From Verrucomicrobiales bacterium (GTDB lineage: Bacteria > Verrucomicrobiota > Verrucomicrobiia > Verrucomicrobiales > V1-33): a stretch of DNA of 64,000 nt. A program made the position numbers and the translations under genes. Shown here in pieces: positions 1 to 8,730 of this stretch (position 1 is the first letter of the stretch; every line of letters begins with the position of its first letter). The stretch lies in NCBI GenBank assembly GCA_028293125.1, contig JAQGPJ010000012.1, positions 124,001 to 188,000 of the forward strand, in the 5' to 3' direction. Below the pieces are notes generated by a model. That model did not search any database and was not told where the DNA came from. It was given only the letters and a program-made list of their open reading frames with translations.

Positions 1-1
1 C

Positions 2-310
2 ACCCGCATTGTGGAGATCAAGCACGCCACTGGCCAGCAGACACCGCACACCAACATCGTGCGGGAATACCCCCTGCCGGCGGATGCGGCGCACGAGCCT
101 TATTACCCGATCCCGGCTCCCGACACACGGGCCCAGTACGAGAAATACAGGACGGCGGCGGCTCAGGAAAAGAACACGAGCTTTATCGGCCGTCTGGCCA
201 CCTATCATTATTTCAACATGGATCAGGTGGTGGCCCTCGCGATGAAGGAGGCCGACCGCCTGCTGCCGATGCTGCTGGCGGATCCGGTGGCGGTGCCCTG
301 TCCTGAATGA
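2..310 (+). CDS. glf: UDP-galactopyranose mutase, C-terminal part (5' end outside window)
   Basis: About 102 C-terminal codons are present; the reading frame is open to the left edge, so the gene starts outside the window. Glf is a flavoenzyme that interconverts UDP-galactopyranose and UDP-galactofuranose in the cytoplasm. The stretch NTSFIGRLATYHYFNMDQV near the end is the typical C-terminal signature of the family, preceded by HTNIVREYP. It is the first gene of a co-directional polysaccharide locus, which implies that the surface glycan contains galactofuranose. The N-terminal FAD-binding part cannot be seen. Confidence 0.88.
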   Translation, partial: TRIVEIKHATGQQTPHTNIVREYPLPADAAHEPYYPIPAPDTRAQYEKYRTAAAQEKNTSFIGRLATYHYFNMDQVVALAMKEADRLLPMLLADPVAVPCPE

Positions 311-372
311 CATCCGAACCGGCTTGGGCCTGAAACGCCCTTGGTCCTTGGTTTTGCGTGGTTTATTGCCCC

Positions 373-1521
373 ATGGCTGTTCCTCTTTTAGACGTGAATG
401 CCCAGAACCATCCTCTTGCGGAGGAGATGGAGGAGGCTTTCCGGCGTGTGCTGCACGGCGGGCAGTTCATTATGGGCCCGGATGTGGGGGAATTTGAGAG
501 GGAGTGCGCCGCATTCACCGGGGTGCCGGGCAATCTGGGGGTCTCCTCCGGAACGGATGCCATTCTGCTGGCCCTCATGGCGCTGGGAATTGGTCCGGGG
601 GACGAGGTCATTGTCCCGGCCTTCACTTTCTTCGCCACCGCCGGCTGCGTTACCCGGACAGGCGCCACCCCGGTCTTCTGTGACGTTGAGGAGAGCAGCT
701 TCAACATCGATCCGGTGCAGGCCGCCGCGCTGGTCACAGAGAGAACCCGGGCCATCATACCCGTCCACCTCTTCGGCCAAATGGCGGATATGAACGCCAT
801 CATGGCCATCGCCGACCGGCACGGGCTGTATGTGATTGAGGATGCGGCTCAGGCTTTTGGAGCCAGCTTCAAAGGCCGGCCCGCCGGCAGCATCGGACAT
901 TTCGGCTGCTTCAGCTTCTTCCCCTCCAAGAATCTTGGCGCGCTGGGGGACGCGGGCCTGCTCTGCTCCAGGGATGCCGCTCTGACGGAACGCGCCCGCA
1001 TTCTCCGGGTTCACGGAATGGAGCCGAAATATTTTCATCAGGAGGTCGGGGCCAATTTCCGCCTCGACAGTCTTCAGGCCGCATTCCTCCGCGTGAAGCT
1101 CCGTCACTGCCGGACATGGACCGCCGCCAGGCAGGCCAATGCCGCCCGGTATACCGATTTGCTTTCCCAGCCCACCGCCGGAGCAGAGGCGCGAAGGGAA
1201 CTGATTCTCCCCACCGCCGGCCCGGACACCGTTCATATCTGGAATCAGTACACACTCCGCCTGCCGGGCAGAGGCCGGCGTGACGCCCTCAGAACATGGC
1301 TCCAGTCCAGAGGCATCGGCTGTGAAATCTACTATCCCCTGCCGCTGGACCGGCAGCCATGCTACCGTTCCATTCCCGTCTCCGCTCCTCTGCCCGCCGC
1401 CCACCGTTTGGCGGATGAGGTTCTCAGTATTCCCGTATATCCGGAACTGATGGCCAGTCAGCAGGAGGAGGTGGCCACCGCTGTCACCGAGTGGCTCAGC
1501 CAGCAGGCCTGCAGTCCGTGA
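373..1521 (+). CDS. DegT/DnrJ/EryC1/StrS family PLP-dependent sugar aminotransferase
   Basis: The 382-aa protein has the fold-type I aminotransferase hallmarks of nucleotide-sugar aminotransferases: SSGTDAILLAL for the cofactor phosphate, VIEDAAQAFGA with the PLP-ring Asp, and the Schiff-base lysine at about residue 186 in FFPSKNLGALGDAG. Family members transaminate a 3-keto or 4-keto NDP-sugar, usually from glutamate. ATG at 373 is preferred over the in-frame GTG at 358 because MAVPLLDVNAQ is the usual family N-terminus. It lies between glf and rfbF. A 4-keto sugar made by the neighbouring dehydratase is one possible substrate, but the true substrate cannot be read from sequence; members acting on 3-keto sugars are equally possible. 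Confidence 0.9.
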   Translation: MAVPLLDVNAQNHPLAEEMEEAFRRVLHGGQFIMGPDVGEFERECAAFTGVPGNLGVSSGTDAILLALMALGIGPGDEVIVPAFTFFATAGCVTRTGATPVFCDVEESSFNIDPVQAAALVTERTRAIIPVHLFGQMADMNAIMAIADRHGLYVIEDAAQAFGASFKGRPAGSIGHFGCFSFFPSKNLGALGDAGLLCSRDAALTERARILRVHGMEPKYFHQEVGANFRLDSLQAAFLRVKLRHCRTWTAARQANAARYTDLLSQPTAGAEARRELILPTAGPDTVHIWNQYTLRLPGRGRRDALRTWLQSRGIGCEIYYPLPLDRQPCYRSIPVSAPLPAAHRLADEVLSIPVYPELMASQQEEVATAVTEWLSQQACSP

Positions 1522-1549
1522 AGCCGCGAATCCCCGGCGCTGTCATTTT

Positions 1550-2332
1550 ATGAAAGTTGTTATTCTGTGTGGAGGAAAAGGAACCCGTCTCCGTGAGGAG
1601 ACGGAATACCGCCCCAAACCCATGGTGCCCATCGGGGGACGTCCGATTCTGTGGCACATCATGAAAACTTATGCCCACCACGGGCATAATGAATTCATCC
1701 TGTGCCTGGGATACAAGGGCGAGATGATCAAGGACTACTTCCGGAACTACCTTTGGAACACCTGCGACATCACCCTCAAGCTGGGCCGTCAGGGGGAGAT
1801 CGAGTGCCATCATGGCCATGATGAGGAGGACTGGTCCGTGACCCTTGCGGACACCGGGGAGAACTCCATGACCGCCTGGCGGGTGAAAGCCATTCAGCGC
1901 TACATTCCCAAGGGGGAACCCTTTCTGCTGACTTACGGCGACGGCCTCGGCACCATCGATATCAACGCCAGTATCGCCTCCCATAAAGCCTCCGGCAAAG
2001 TCTGCACTCTGACCGCCGTGCATCCCGCCGGCCGGTTCGGCGCCATCCGCATCGAGGAGGACGGCACCATCCATTCCTTCGCGGAGAAGCCTCAGTTCGA
2101 GGACACTCTGGTCAATGGGGGTTACATGGTCTGCGATCACCGCATGTTCGACTATATGCCGGACGATCCCAATGTGATGCTGGAGCGCGCGCCCATGGAC
2201 AAACTGGTGGCTGAAGGCCAGCTGAACGCCTACCGCCACCGGGGATTCTGGCAGCCCATGGACACCTATCAGGAGTCCCAGCACCTGAATCAGCTGTGGG
2301 CGGAGGGGGATGCCCCATGGAAAGTCTGGTAG
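1550..2332 (+). CDS. rfbF: Glucose-1-phosphate cytidylyltransferase
   Basis: The 260-aa protein converts CTP and glucose-1-phosphate to CDP-glucose, the first step of CDP-6-deoxyhexose synthesis. It begins with the nucleotidyltransferase loop GGKGTRLREET followed by RPKPMVPIG, and carries the RfbF signatures WHIMKTYAHHG, YKGEMIKDYF and LTYGDGLG. The length is typical of the family (about 257 aa). It starts 28 nt after the aminotransferase and is followed by CDP-glucose 4,6-dehydratase, the standard rfbF-rfbG pairing. There is no Shine-Dalgarno sequence; the leader before the ATG ends in TTTT. Confidence 0.96.
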   Translation: MKVVILCGGKGTRLREETEYRPKPMVPIGGRPILWHIMKTYAHHGHNEFILCLGYKGEMIKDYFRNYLWNTCDITLKLGRQGEIECHHGHDEEDWSVTLADTGENSMTAWRVKAIQRYIPKGEPFLLTYGDGLGTIDINASIASHKASGKVCTLTAVHPAGRFGAIRIEEDGTIHSFAEKPQFEDTLVNGGYMVCDHRMFDYMPDDPNVMLERAPMDKLVAEGQLNAYRHRGFWQPMDTYQESQHLNQLWAEGDAPWKVW

Positions 2333-2393
2333 CCGGCAGGTCTGCCAAAGGACCGGCTTCGAAAGGGACCGTCCGTCCATCCCCTTCATTCCC

Positions 2394-3518
2394 ATGTTCT
2401 CCGGCGTCTATTCAGGAAAAAAAGTGCTGCTGACAGGCCACACCGGCTTCAAGGGCGGATGGCTGGCTGAATGGCTGCTGGATCTGGGAGCGGAGGTGCA
2501 TGGATACGCTCTGGATCCGCTGCCGGAGGCGGTCCTGTTCCAGCAGTTGGGCCTTGCCGGACGGCTGGCGTCGGATCACCGCGGTGATCTCTCCGAGCTT
2601 CACAGGCTGGAGGCTCTGGTGGCGGATTTGAAACCTGATTTTGTTTTCCACCTGGCCGCCCAGCCACTGGTCAGGCTTTCCTATGAGATTCCGGTCGGAA
2701 CATTCCTCGCGAATGTCATGGGGTCCGTCCATGTGATGGAGGCGCTGAGGAAAAACGGGCATCCCTGCGCCGCCGTGATGGTCACCACGGACAAATGCTA
2801 TGAGAACCGGGAGTGGCTGCACAGCTACCGTGAGGAGGATGCCATGGGCGGGCACGATCCCTACAGCGCCAGCAAAGGCGCCGCTGAAATAGCAATCGCC
2901 TCCTACCGCCACTCCTACTTCTCCCGGCCGGGCAGCCCCGTGGCCTTGGCCAGCGCCCGGGCCGGCAATGTGATCGGCGGCGGCGACTGGGCTGCGGACC
3001 GCATCATTCCCGACTGCTTCCGGGCTCTGGCGGCGGGGCAGTCCATTCCAGTCCGGAACAAAATCGCCACCCGCCCCTGGCAGCATGTGCTGGAGCCGCT
3101 GTCCGGCTACCTGCAGCTCGCCGCCGTTCTTCACCTGTCAAAGCAGGGGAAAACGGACTTTCCCACCGGGGTCCTCAGCGGGGCTTTCAACTTCGGACCC
3201 TCCCTCTCCTCCAACCGCACCGTGGCCGCCCTTGTGCAGGAATTACTGAAACACACCGGTGGTGAATGGACGGACGTTGCCGATCCCGCCGCCGTTCACG
3301 AGGCCTCAAAGCTGAACCTCTCCACGGACAAGGCCTTCCATCTTCTGGGATGGCAACCGGTCTGGGATTTCGCGCAGACCCTTGAATGGACCGCCGCCTG
3401 GTATCTTCAGTCCCGTGATCTTCCAGCCGATTCCTCCCGTCAGGCCCTGACTTTGGAGCAGATCCATGCCTATACCGCCGCCGCGGAGGACGCGGGGCTT
3501 CCCTGGGCCGCCGCCTGA
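2394..3518 (+). CDS. rfbG: CDP-glucose 4,6-dehydratase
   Basis: The 374-aa extended SDR enzyme makes CDP-4-keto-6-deoxyglucose from CDP-glucose. The N-terminal Rossmann motif TGHTGFKGGWLAEWL is specific to RfbG, the segment VTTDKCYENREW carries the dehydratase active site, and DPYSASKGAAE supplies Tyr157 and Lys161. Start chosen at ATG 2394 because MFSGVYSGKKVLLTGHTG matches the family; an in-frame ATG at 2310 would overlap rfbF and add 28 unrelated residues. No rfbH-type 3-dehydrase is present, so a 3,6-dideoxy sugar is not the expected product; the next gene is a C-methyltransferase. Confidence 0.95.
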   Translation: MFSGVYSGKKVLLTGHTGFKGGWLAEWLLDLGAEVHGYALDPLPEAVLFQQLGLAGRLASDHRGDLSELHRLEALVADLKPDFVFHLAAQPLVRLSYEIPVGTFLANVMGSVHVMEALRKNGHPCAAVMVTTDKCYENREWLHSYREEDAMGGHDPYSASKGAAEIAIASYRHSYFSRPGSPVALASARAGNVIGGGDWAADRIIPDCFRALAAGQSIPVRNKIATRPWQHVLEPLSGYLQLAAVLHLSKQGKTDFPTGVLSGAFNFGPSLSSNRTVAALVQELLKHTGGEWTDVADPAAVHEASKLNLSTDKAFHLLGWQPVWDFAQTLEWTAAWYLQSRDLPADSSRQALTLEQIHAYTAAAEDAGLPWAAA

Positions 3519-3534
3519 GTTTTTTCCCTTCCTT

Positions 3535-4764
3535 ATGAGTTCCCTGTGTTCCTGCCGCAGCTGCGGCTCCGCGCGCCTGCATCCGTTTCTCGATCTGGGC
3601 CTGCAGCCGCTGGCCAACAATCTGCTCCGGCCGGGGGATCCATTTGACCAGGAGCCGCGCTTTCCCCTGATCGTTGCGGTCTGCCAGGACTGCTGGCTGG
3701 TGCAGATCACCGAGACTGTGCCTCCGGTCACTCTGTTTGAGGAGTATCTGTATTTCTCCTCCTTCTCCGACGCCATGCTCCGGCATGCCAAAGCCGCCGT
3801 GGAGCACCACATTCCGGAATGCGAACTGGATGCGGGGAGCTTCGTGGTGGAGATCGCCAGCAATGATGGCTATCTGCTGAAAAACTTCGTGGCCGCTGAC
3901 ATCCCATGCTTGGGCGTGGAGCCGGCAAGGAACATCGCCGTGGTTGCGGAGCAGGCCGGAGTGCCCACCTTCTGCGGGTTCTTCGGGGAAAGGACAGCCG
4001 GTCAACTGCGGGCGGAGCACGGCCCGGCGGATTTGATTCTGGGCAATAATGTTTTTGCCCATGCTCCGGACATCAATGACTTTATAGCCGGCATGGCTGT
4101 TCTGCTGAAAGAGGATGGGCGGGTGGTGGTGGAGTTTCCCTATCTCGGGAATTTCATCGATCATCTGGAATTTGACACGGTCTACCACGAGCACGTTTTT
4201 TATTTCTCCGTCACCGCTCTCAGGCCCGCCTTTGAACGGCATGGATTGGAAATCTTTGACGCTGAGAAGGTGGATATCCACGGCGGCTCTCTGCGCCTGT
4301 CCGCAGGCCGTGCGGGACGCCATGCCGTTGCTCCACGGCTGACAGCCCTGGTGGAGGATGAAAATGCTGCGAGGATGACGACGCTGCCGTATTATGAGAA
4401 CTTCGCACGCCGGGTGGAAGTCCTCAAAACCCGGCTGCAGGAGCTGCTTGGGAAGCTGAAGGAGGAAGGCAAAACCATCGCCGCCTACGGTGCCTCCGCC
4501 AAGGGCAGCACCCTGCTCAACTACTTCGGCATCGGGCGGGAGACACTCGATTTTGTGGTGGACCGCAGCACCTACAAGCAGGGCCGCCTGACTCCCGGCA
4601 CACACCTCTCCATTGAGGCGCCGGAAAAGCTGTTGGAGCGCCGTCCGGATTTCACCCTTCTGCTTACTTGGAACTTCGCCGCTGAAATCCTGCGCCAGCA
4701 GGAGGCCTACACGGAAGCCGGCGGCAGGTTTATCATTCCGCTGCCGGAGCCGCGGATCGTCTGA
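3535..4764 (+). CDS. SAM-dependent sugar C-methyltransferase (TylCIII-like)
   Basis: The 409-aa protein has the three-part layout of NDP-hexose C-methyltransferases: an N-terminal zinc-binding module (CSCRSCGS near residues 5-12, then CQDC near residue 50), a central class I SAM domain (VVEIASNDGYLLKNF, then GVEPARNIA), and a C-terminal Rossmann-like domain with AYGASAKGSTLLNYFGI. Enzymes of this family add a methyl group to C3 of 4-keto-6-deoxy sugars. It lies 16 nt after rfbG and before an RmlC-like epimerase, so CDP-4-keto-6-deoxyglucose is the natural candidate substrate. Methylation position and product are inference. Confidence 0.88.
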   Translation: MSSLCSCRSCGSARLHPFLDLGLQPLANNLLRPGDPFDQEPRFPLIVAVCQDCWLVQITETVPPVTLFEEYLYFSSFSDAMLRHAKAAVEHHIPECELDAGSFVVEIASNDGYLLKNFVAADIPCLGVEPARNIAVVAEQAGVPTFCGFFGERTAGQLRAEHGPADLILGNNVFAHAPDINDFIAGMAVLLKEDGRVVVEFPYLGNFIDHLEFDTVYHEHVFYFSVTALRPAFERHGLEIFDAEKVDIHGGSLRLSAGRAGRHAVAPRLTALVEDENAARMTTLPYYENFARRVEVLKTRLQELLGKLKEEGKTIAAYGASAKGSTLLNYFGIGRETLDFVVDRSTYKQGRLTPGTHLSIEAPEKLLERRPDFTLLLTWNFAAEILRQQEAYTEAGGRFIIPLPEPRIV

Positions 4765-4799
4765 TCCCCCGCCCTCCATTCCCGCCGACGCGCCGTTCC

Positions 4800-5333
4800 A
4801 TGGACATCAAGCCCGCAGGATTTCAAGGGGTCCACACGCTCACTTCCGTCAAAAGAGGGGATGAGCGGGGATACCTGATCCGCACCCAGTGCTCGGAAAC
4901 TTTTGCCGGCGCCGGCCTGAACGACCGCTGGGCGCAGAGCAGCATCACCTATTCGGCGCTCCGGGGAACTTTGCGCGGGATGCATTTCCAGACCGAGCCC
5001 TTCGGGGAGATCAAACTGATCCGGTGCGTCACCGGGGCGGTGTGGGATTGCCTGGTGGATATCCGGCCCGGCTCGCCCACGTATGGCCAATGGGAGGCTT
5101 TTGAGCTGAGCGAGGAGAACGGCGCCGCGCTGTATGTGCCGGCAGGCATCGCTCACGGTTTTTACACCCTCACTCCGGAGGTGAGGATGCTTTACTCCAT
5201 GTCCGCTCCCTATTCCGCGCCGCATGCCTCCGGCATCCGCTGGGATGATCCGGATGTGGCCATCGCCTGGCCTGGAGCTCCGGCGGTTCTGTCGGAGCGC
5301 GACGCCACGTGGCCAACCCTGTCCGGACGATGA
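4800..5333 (+). CDS. RmlC-like NDP-4-keto-6-deoxyhexose 3,5-epimerase family protein
   Basis: The 177-aa cupin belongs to the dTDP-4-dehydrorhamnose 3,5-epimerase family. Visible motifs are GTLRGMHFQ with the catalytic His, IKLIRCVTGAVWDCLVDIR, YVPAGIAHGF and GIRWDDPDVAIAW. Family members epimerise C3 and/or C5 of 4-keto-6-deoxy sugars. With rfbF/rfbG and a C-methyltransferase next door, and no rmlA/rmlB in view, the substrate is more likely a CDP-linked (3-C-methyl) 4-keto sugar than dTDP-rhamnose precursor. The stop overlaps the start of the next gene in an ATGA motif. Confidence 0.9.
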   Translation: MDIKPAGFQGVHTLTSVKRGDERGYLIRTQCSETFAGAGLNDRWAQSSITYSALRGTLRGMHFQTEPFGEIKLIRCVTGAVWDCLVDIRPGSPTYGQWEAFELSEENGAALYVPAGIAHGFYTLTPEVRMLYSMSAPYSAPHASGIRWDDPDVAIAWPGAPAVLSERDATWPTLSGR

Positions 5334-6241
5334 AAATCCTGATGACGGGCGCCAGCGGGTTCATCGGCTCCGCCGCGCTTTCCCTGGCTGTCTCCAAAGG
5401 GCATGACGTCACCGTCCTGGCCAGGCCCGGCAGCGCTGCGGGATACCGGGAAAAGCTGGAGCGTGGCGGCATGTCATGCGAGGTGATTGCGGCGGAGCAC
5501 ACGGGATGGGCCGCCGCCGTGCAAAACAGAAATTTCGACTCCTGCCTGCATCTCGCCTGGATCGCCGTCCCGGGGCAGTATCTGAACAGTCCTGAGAATG
5601 AGCAGTTCGCGGCATCCACTCTGGCTTTCGCGGACAGCCTTTTCAAAAACGGACTGCCACATTTTCTGGGTGCAGGCACCTGCATCGAATACGCGCCCGG
5701 ACTGACCGCCCCCTGCCGGGAGGACATCACTCCCTGCGCCCCTGTGTCCCCCTATGCGATAGCCAAACACCGCACGCATCAGTCGCTGGCGGAAATGGCG
5801 GACCGGTATTCATCCGCGCTGGGCTGGGCACGTGTTTTTTACCCTTATGGGGCGGGGGAGCATCCTGGCCGCACCGCCACCACGTTTCTGAAAACCTTGG
5901 CGGCAGGACAGCCCCTCGTGCTTAAAACGGGAGCCTCCCGCAAGGACTTCATTGAGGTCCGGGATGTGGCTTCGGCTCTGGTTCATCTGCTTGGGTGTGG
6001 GGCCGGGGGAGCATTCAATATCGGCACCGGGACCGGCACCGGTATCCGTGAGCTTGCTCTGATAACCGCCGGCTTGGTGGGTGCTGACGGATCCATGGTC
6101 CAGGATGCCGATCCTCCCGCAGTGGATCCGTATGCTTTTCATGTTGCGGACACCACCCGGCTTTCCGCTGCCGGCTGGCAGCCAGCCATTCCTTTAAAAA
6201 CCGGTTTGGGGCACCTGCTGCAGGCTCTCGGCCAAAGCTGA
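5330..6241 (+). CDS. NAD-dependent epimerase/dehydratase family protein (probable 4-ketoreductase)
   Basis: The 303-aa extended SDR has the N-terminal nucleotide motif GASGFIGSAAL, the catalytic Tyr/Lys pair in SPYAIAKHRTH, and a C-terminal substrate region typical of NDP-sugar reductases and epimerases (GAFNIGTGTGTGIREL). The ATG at 5330 overlaps the epimerase stop by 4 nt, so the two genes are probably translationally coupled; an in-frame GTG-type start at 5309 is less likely. As last gene of the rfbF/rfbG/methyltransferase/epimerase block it is the expected 4-keto reductase that completes the CDP-sugar. Product stereochemistry is unknown. Confidence 0.88.
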   Translation: MKILMTGASGFIGSAALSLAVSKGHDVTVLARPGSAAGYREKLERGGMSCEVIAAEHTGWAAAVQNRNFDSCLHLAWIAVPGQYLNSPENEQFAASTLAFADSLFKNGLPHFLGAGTCIEYAPGLTAPCREDITPCAPVSPYAIAKHRTHQSLAEMADRYSSALGWARVFYPYGAGEHPGRTATTFLKTLAAGQPLVLKTGASRKDFIEVRDVASALVHLLGCGAGGAFNIGTGTGTGIRELALITAGLVGADGSMVQDADPPAVDPYAFHVADTTRLSAAGWQPAIPLKTGLGHLLQALGQS

Positions 6242-6437
6242 CCGGCCCTTTCCCCGCGAAAGTTCACTGGCACCACCTTCATTTCACTGTTTCTCAGCGG
6301 CGTTGCAGCAGGCGAAAATAATCATTGGTGCCGCAGCGCAGCAGGGAAAGGATGGCACCGCCATGCCGAACGCCGTTGAGATGCTTCCGGAACTGCCCCC
6401 ATGGGCGGCCACAGCAAAAAATTAACCGGTTTATGCC

Positions 6438-7103
6438 ATGGAATCCTCCCTCGGCGTCAATGACCTGACTCATTACCTGCGGACTCTGCTGGGCACGTTT
6501 TTTCCTGACAGACTGCCGGTGACGGAACATTTCCCCGCGCGGGTGGCCACAGCGCTTGACCGTCTGGAACACTGCTTTCAGAAAGCCGCGCTTCCCCGCT
6601 ACAACAGGAACGGGCAGGCGGTGTTCAACCATCTCCACAGCGATCACTGCCTGGTGTATCTTTGGTTTCTGGCCAACACGGTGTGGAGCGAAGGCGGCGA
6701 GCCGGAACTGAGCAACAAACTTTACTACCTGAACAAGATTCTGCACGGTTTTGACTGTGCTCCGGACACAGGTCTGCCCGATGTTTTTTTGGTGTTCCAT
6801 GGCAATGGCACCGTTCTCGGAAAAGCCAGTTACTCGGACTATTTTGTTGCCCTGCAGGGATGCACGGTTGGCTCCCATCATGGGAAATATCCCACCCTCG
6901 GCAGAGGAGTCGCCCTGACGGCACACAGCGGGCTGATAGGCGGCTGCGTTGTCGGGGACCGTGTCTCTATCGGATGCTCGGCGGTTGTGTTTGGCCGGAA
7001 TATTGAAAGTGACACCACGGTTTTCCGCGATTCCGAAGGGAAACTGACCTTCCGACCGGCCGGGATCCCGTACGCACAGCAGTTTTTCACGGACCGGATA
7101 TAG
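6438..7103 (+). CDS. Serine acetyltransferase-like hexapeptide-repeat acyltransferase
   Basis: The 221-aa protein has an alpha-helical N-terminal half containing NHLHSDHC and a C-terminal left-handed beta-helix with imperfect hexapeptide repeats (GTVLGKASYSDYFVALQG, LGRGVALTAHSGLIGGCVVG, VSIGCSAVVFG). This layout is that of CysE-like acetyltransferases found in O-antigen loci, where they O- or N-acylate sugars; a role in cysteine synthesis is less likely in this context. The 196-nt gap before it holds no recognisable gene. The stretch after it (7104-7179) becomes AT-rich and includes a short inverted repeat GTGTTG/CAACAC (7124-7150) of unknown role. Confidence 0.78.
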   Translation: MESSLGVNDLTHYLRTLLGTFFPDRLPVTEHFPARVATALDRLEHCFQKAALPRYNRNGQAVFNHLHSDHCLVYLWFLANTVWSEGGEPELSNKLYYLNKILHGFDCAPDTGLPDVFLVFHGNGTVLGKASYSDYFVALQGCTVGSHHGKYPTLGRGVALTAHSGLIGGCVVGDRVSIGCSAVVFGRNIESDTTVFRDSEGKLTFRPAGIPYAQQFFTDRI

Positions 7104-7179
7104 CAAACGGAAGGCGAATGCTCGTGTTGGGTATTATGTCAATACAACACAATAATAAATATCAATAAATAGATGAAAT

Positions 7180-8691
7180 ATGCTTTTCCGTAACTTAGGC
7201 GCAAATATGATCGCAGGAGTGGCGGGTCCGGTGATTTCAATTCTTTTTGCTCGTTTTTATATAAAAAAAATTGGTCTGGATGGTTTTGGCGCGGTTGGTT
7301 TTTTTGCGATTTTCTCAGTTGTAATACAGACATTCACCCAAGGTATCAATGTGACTCTTGAGCGGCGCGCCGCTTCGAAACTGCAGGTGCCCTCGGAACG
7401 GCAGTCCGTGCAGGCATTTTTTGGAACCCTGCAGTATGCTTACTGGGTCTCGGCGGTGTTGATATTCGTAAGCGCTGTTGTGTCATCTGGTTATTTATCC
7501 GAGCATCTCCAAGGGCGGAAAGGGCTGCTGGCGAGCGATGCGCAACTGAGTATCTGCGCAGGTGCCGCCCTTATTTCACTAAATATCCTTACAGGATTTT
7601 ATGGCAGCCTCTTTGTTGGAATCGGAAAGCAGGTTTTCCTTTCATCGGTTCAGACGTGCTCGGTTCTTATGCAAACCGCCATCTCAGTGGGCTTGGTCAT
7701 TCTGAAACCTGTTCCGTCCTCATTTATCGCAGGGCAGGTTGTTGCCACTGCCAGTGCGGCACTGATTTTGGGATATAAAGCCAACCGGGAGGTCGGTTGG
7801 CGTGAATCCCGCCTGAAGCCGGACCTGAAATATCTGAAAGCTGAAACCCGGGAATCATTGGCATTGGTTTCTTTGGAGGCACTGGGAGTAATTATCACCT
7901 ATATTGACCGAATGATGGTGGCGGCATTTCTGCCATTCGCAAGTCTGGGAGCCTACACTGTGGCACAGACAGGCGCGCGGGGGTTAAGCGTGCTTCGGGG
8001 ACCGATGCTGCAGGCGTTCACCCCTATTATTCTTTCCTGGAGCGATGAGGCGGACAGCACCCTGGTGCGGGGGAAATTCTGGAAAATTCAGGGGATTCTT
8101 ATGACTATGGTTGGAGTTTTGGCCACCGTCCTTATTCTAACATCAAAGCAGATTATTGTTTTATGGCTTAATGACGACACGCTGGCTGATATTGTGGCCG
8201 CGCCCATGTCCCTTCTGGTGGCGGGTTCCTTTCTGCTGGTGATGAGTGGTCCCTCATATTTGGTTGCTGTTTCAAGGAAGTATACCCGACCGGTGCTGGT
8301 CTATAATATTGCCTCAACTATTGTCATGGCCTCCGCAGGTCCTTGGTGCGCCGGAAAATTCGGTTTAACCGGGGCGGCCTCCATGTGGGTTGGGTACTGC
8401 GCCGGAAGCCTGATCGCGACGCACGCGGGGATTGCACGGCTTTTATATCCCAATGCTTCTCTTGATTTTATCAAGGATGCGGGGAGGATATTTGTGAAAT
8501 CGGTTGCGGTTGTGACGATAGTTTGTGGATTTCATTTTTTTATAATGCATTGGTTCGGGAGCGGTAAGGCCGGTCCCGAATGGGCCATCATCCGTATTGC
8601 TATACTTTCCCTTGTGGGATTTGCGGCGTCATACGGAATATTGCTTGGATTCAGTAGAATTTCCAATTTAAGCCGCTATGTTAGCAGCTGA
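7180..8691 (+). CDS. wzx: Polysaccharide flippase, Wzx/MOP superfamily
   Basis: The 503-aa integral membrane protein has about 12 hydrophobic segments spread over its whole length and an N-terminus (RNLGANMIAGVAGPVISILFARFY, positively charged then hydrophobic) typical of oligosaccharide flippases. Such proteins move undecaprenyl-linked repeat units across the inner membrane. It is in the middle of glycosyltransferase and sugar-nucleotide genes and about 9 kb upstream of a Wzy/ligase-like gene, consistent with a Wzx/Wzy system. Base composition is visibly more AT-rich than in the flanking sugar genes, as is common for O-unit specific genes. Assignment rests on hydropathy and context as well as sequence. 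Confidence 0.85.
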   Translation: MLFRNLGANMIAGVAGPVISILFARFYIKKIGLDGFGAVGFFAIFSVVIQTFTQGINVTLERRAASKLQVPSERQSVQAFFGTLQYAYWVSAVLIFVSAVVSSGYLSEHLQGRKGLLASDAQLSICAGAALISLNILTGFYGSLFVGIGKQVFLSSVQTCSVLMQTAISVGLVILKPVPSSFIAGQVVATASAALILGYKANREVGWRESRLKPDLKYLKAETRESLALVSLEALGVIITYIDRMMVAAFLPFASLGAYTVAQTGARGLSVLRGPMLQAFTPIILSWSDEADSTLVRGKFWKIQGILMTMVGVLATVLILTSKQIIVLWLNDDTLADIVAAPMSLLVAGSFLLVMSGPSYLVAVSRKYTRPVLVYNIASTIVMASAGPWCAGKFGLTGAASMWVGYCAGSLIATHAGIARLLYPNASLDFIKDAGRIFVKSVAVVTIVCGFHFFIMHWFGSGKAGPEWAIIRIAILSLVGFAASYGILLGFSRISNLSRYVSS

Positions 8692-8730
8692 AGATTTGGA
8701 AAAACCATTCCGGTTGAAATTTACTTAGGT

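Noticed and set aside
1550-6241. CDP-3,6-dideoxyhexose (abequose, paratose, tyvelose) pathway
   Set aside because: rfbF and rfbG fit, but the required 3-dehydrase rfbH and its reductase are absent; a C-methyltransferase is present instead.
7124-7150. Inverted repeat GTGTTG/CAACAC as a terminator
   Set aside because: No T run follows and the stem has bulges; kept only as a remark in the neighbouring gene entry.
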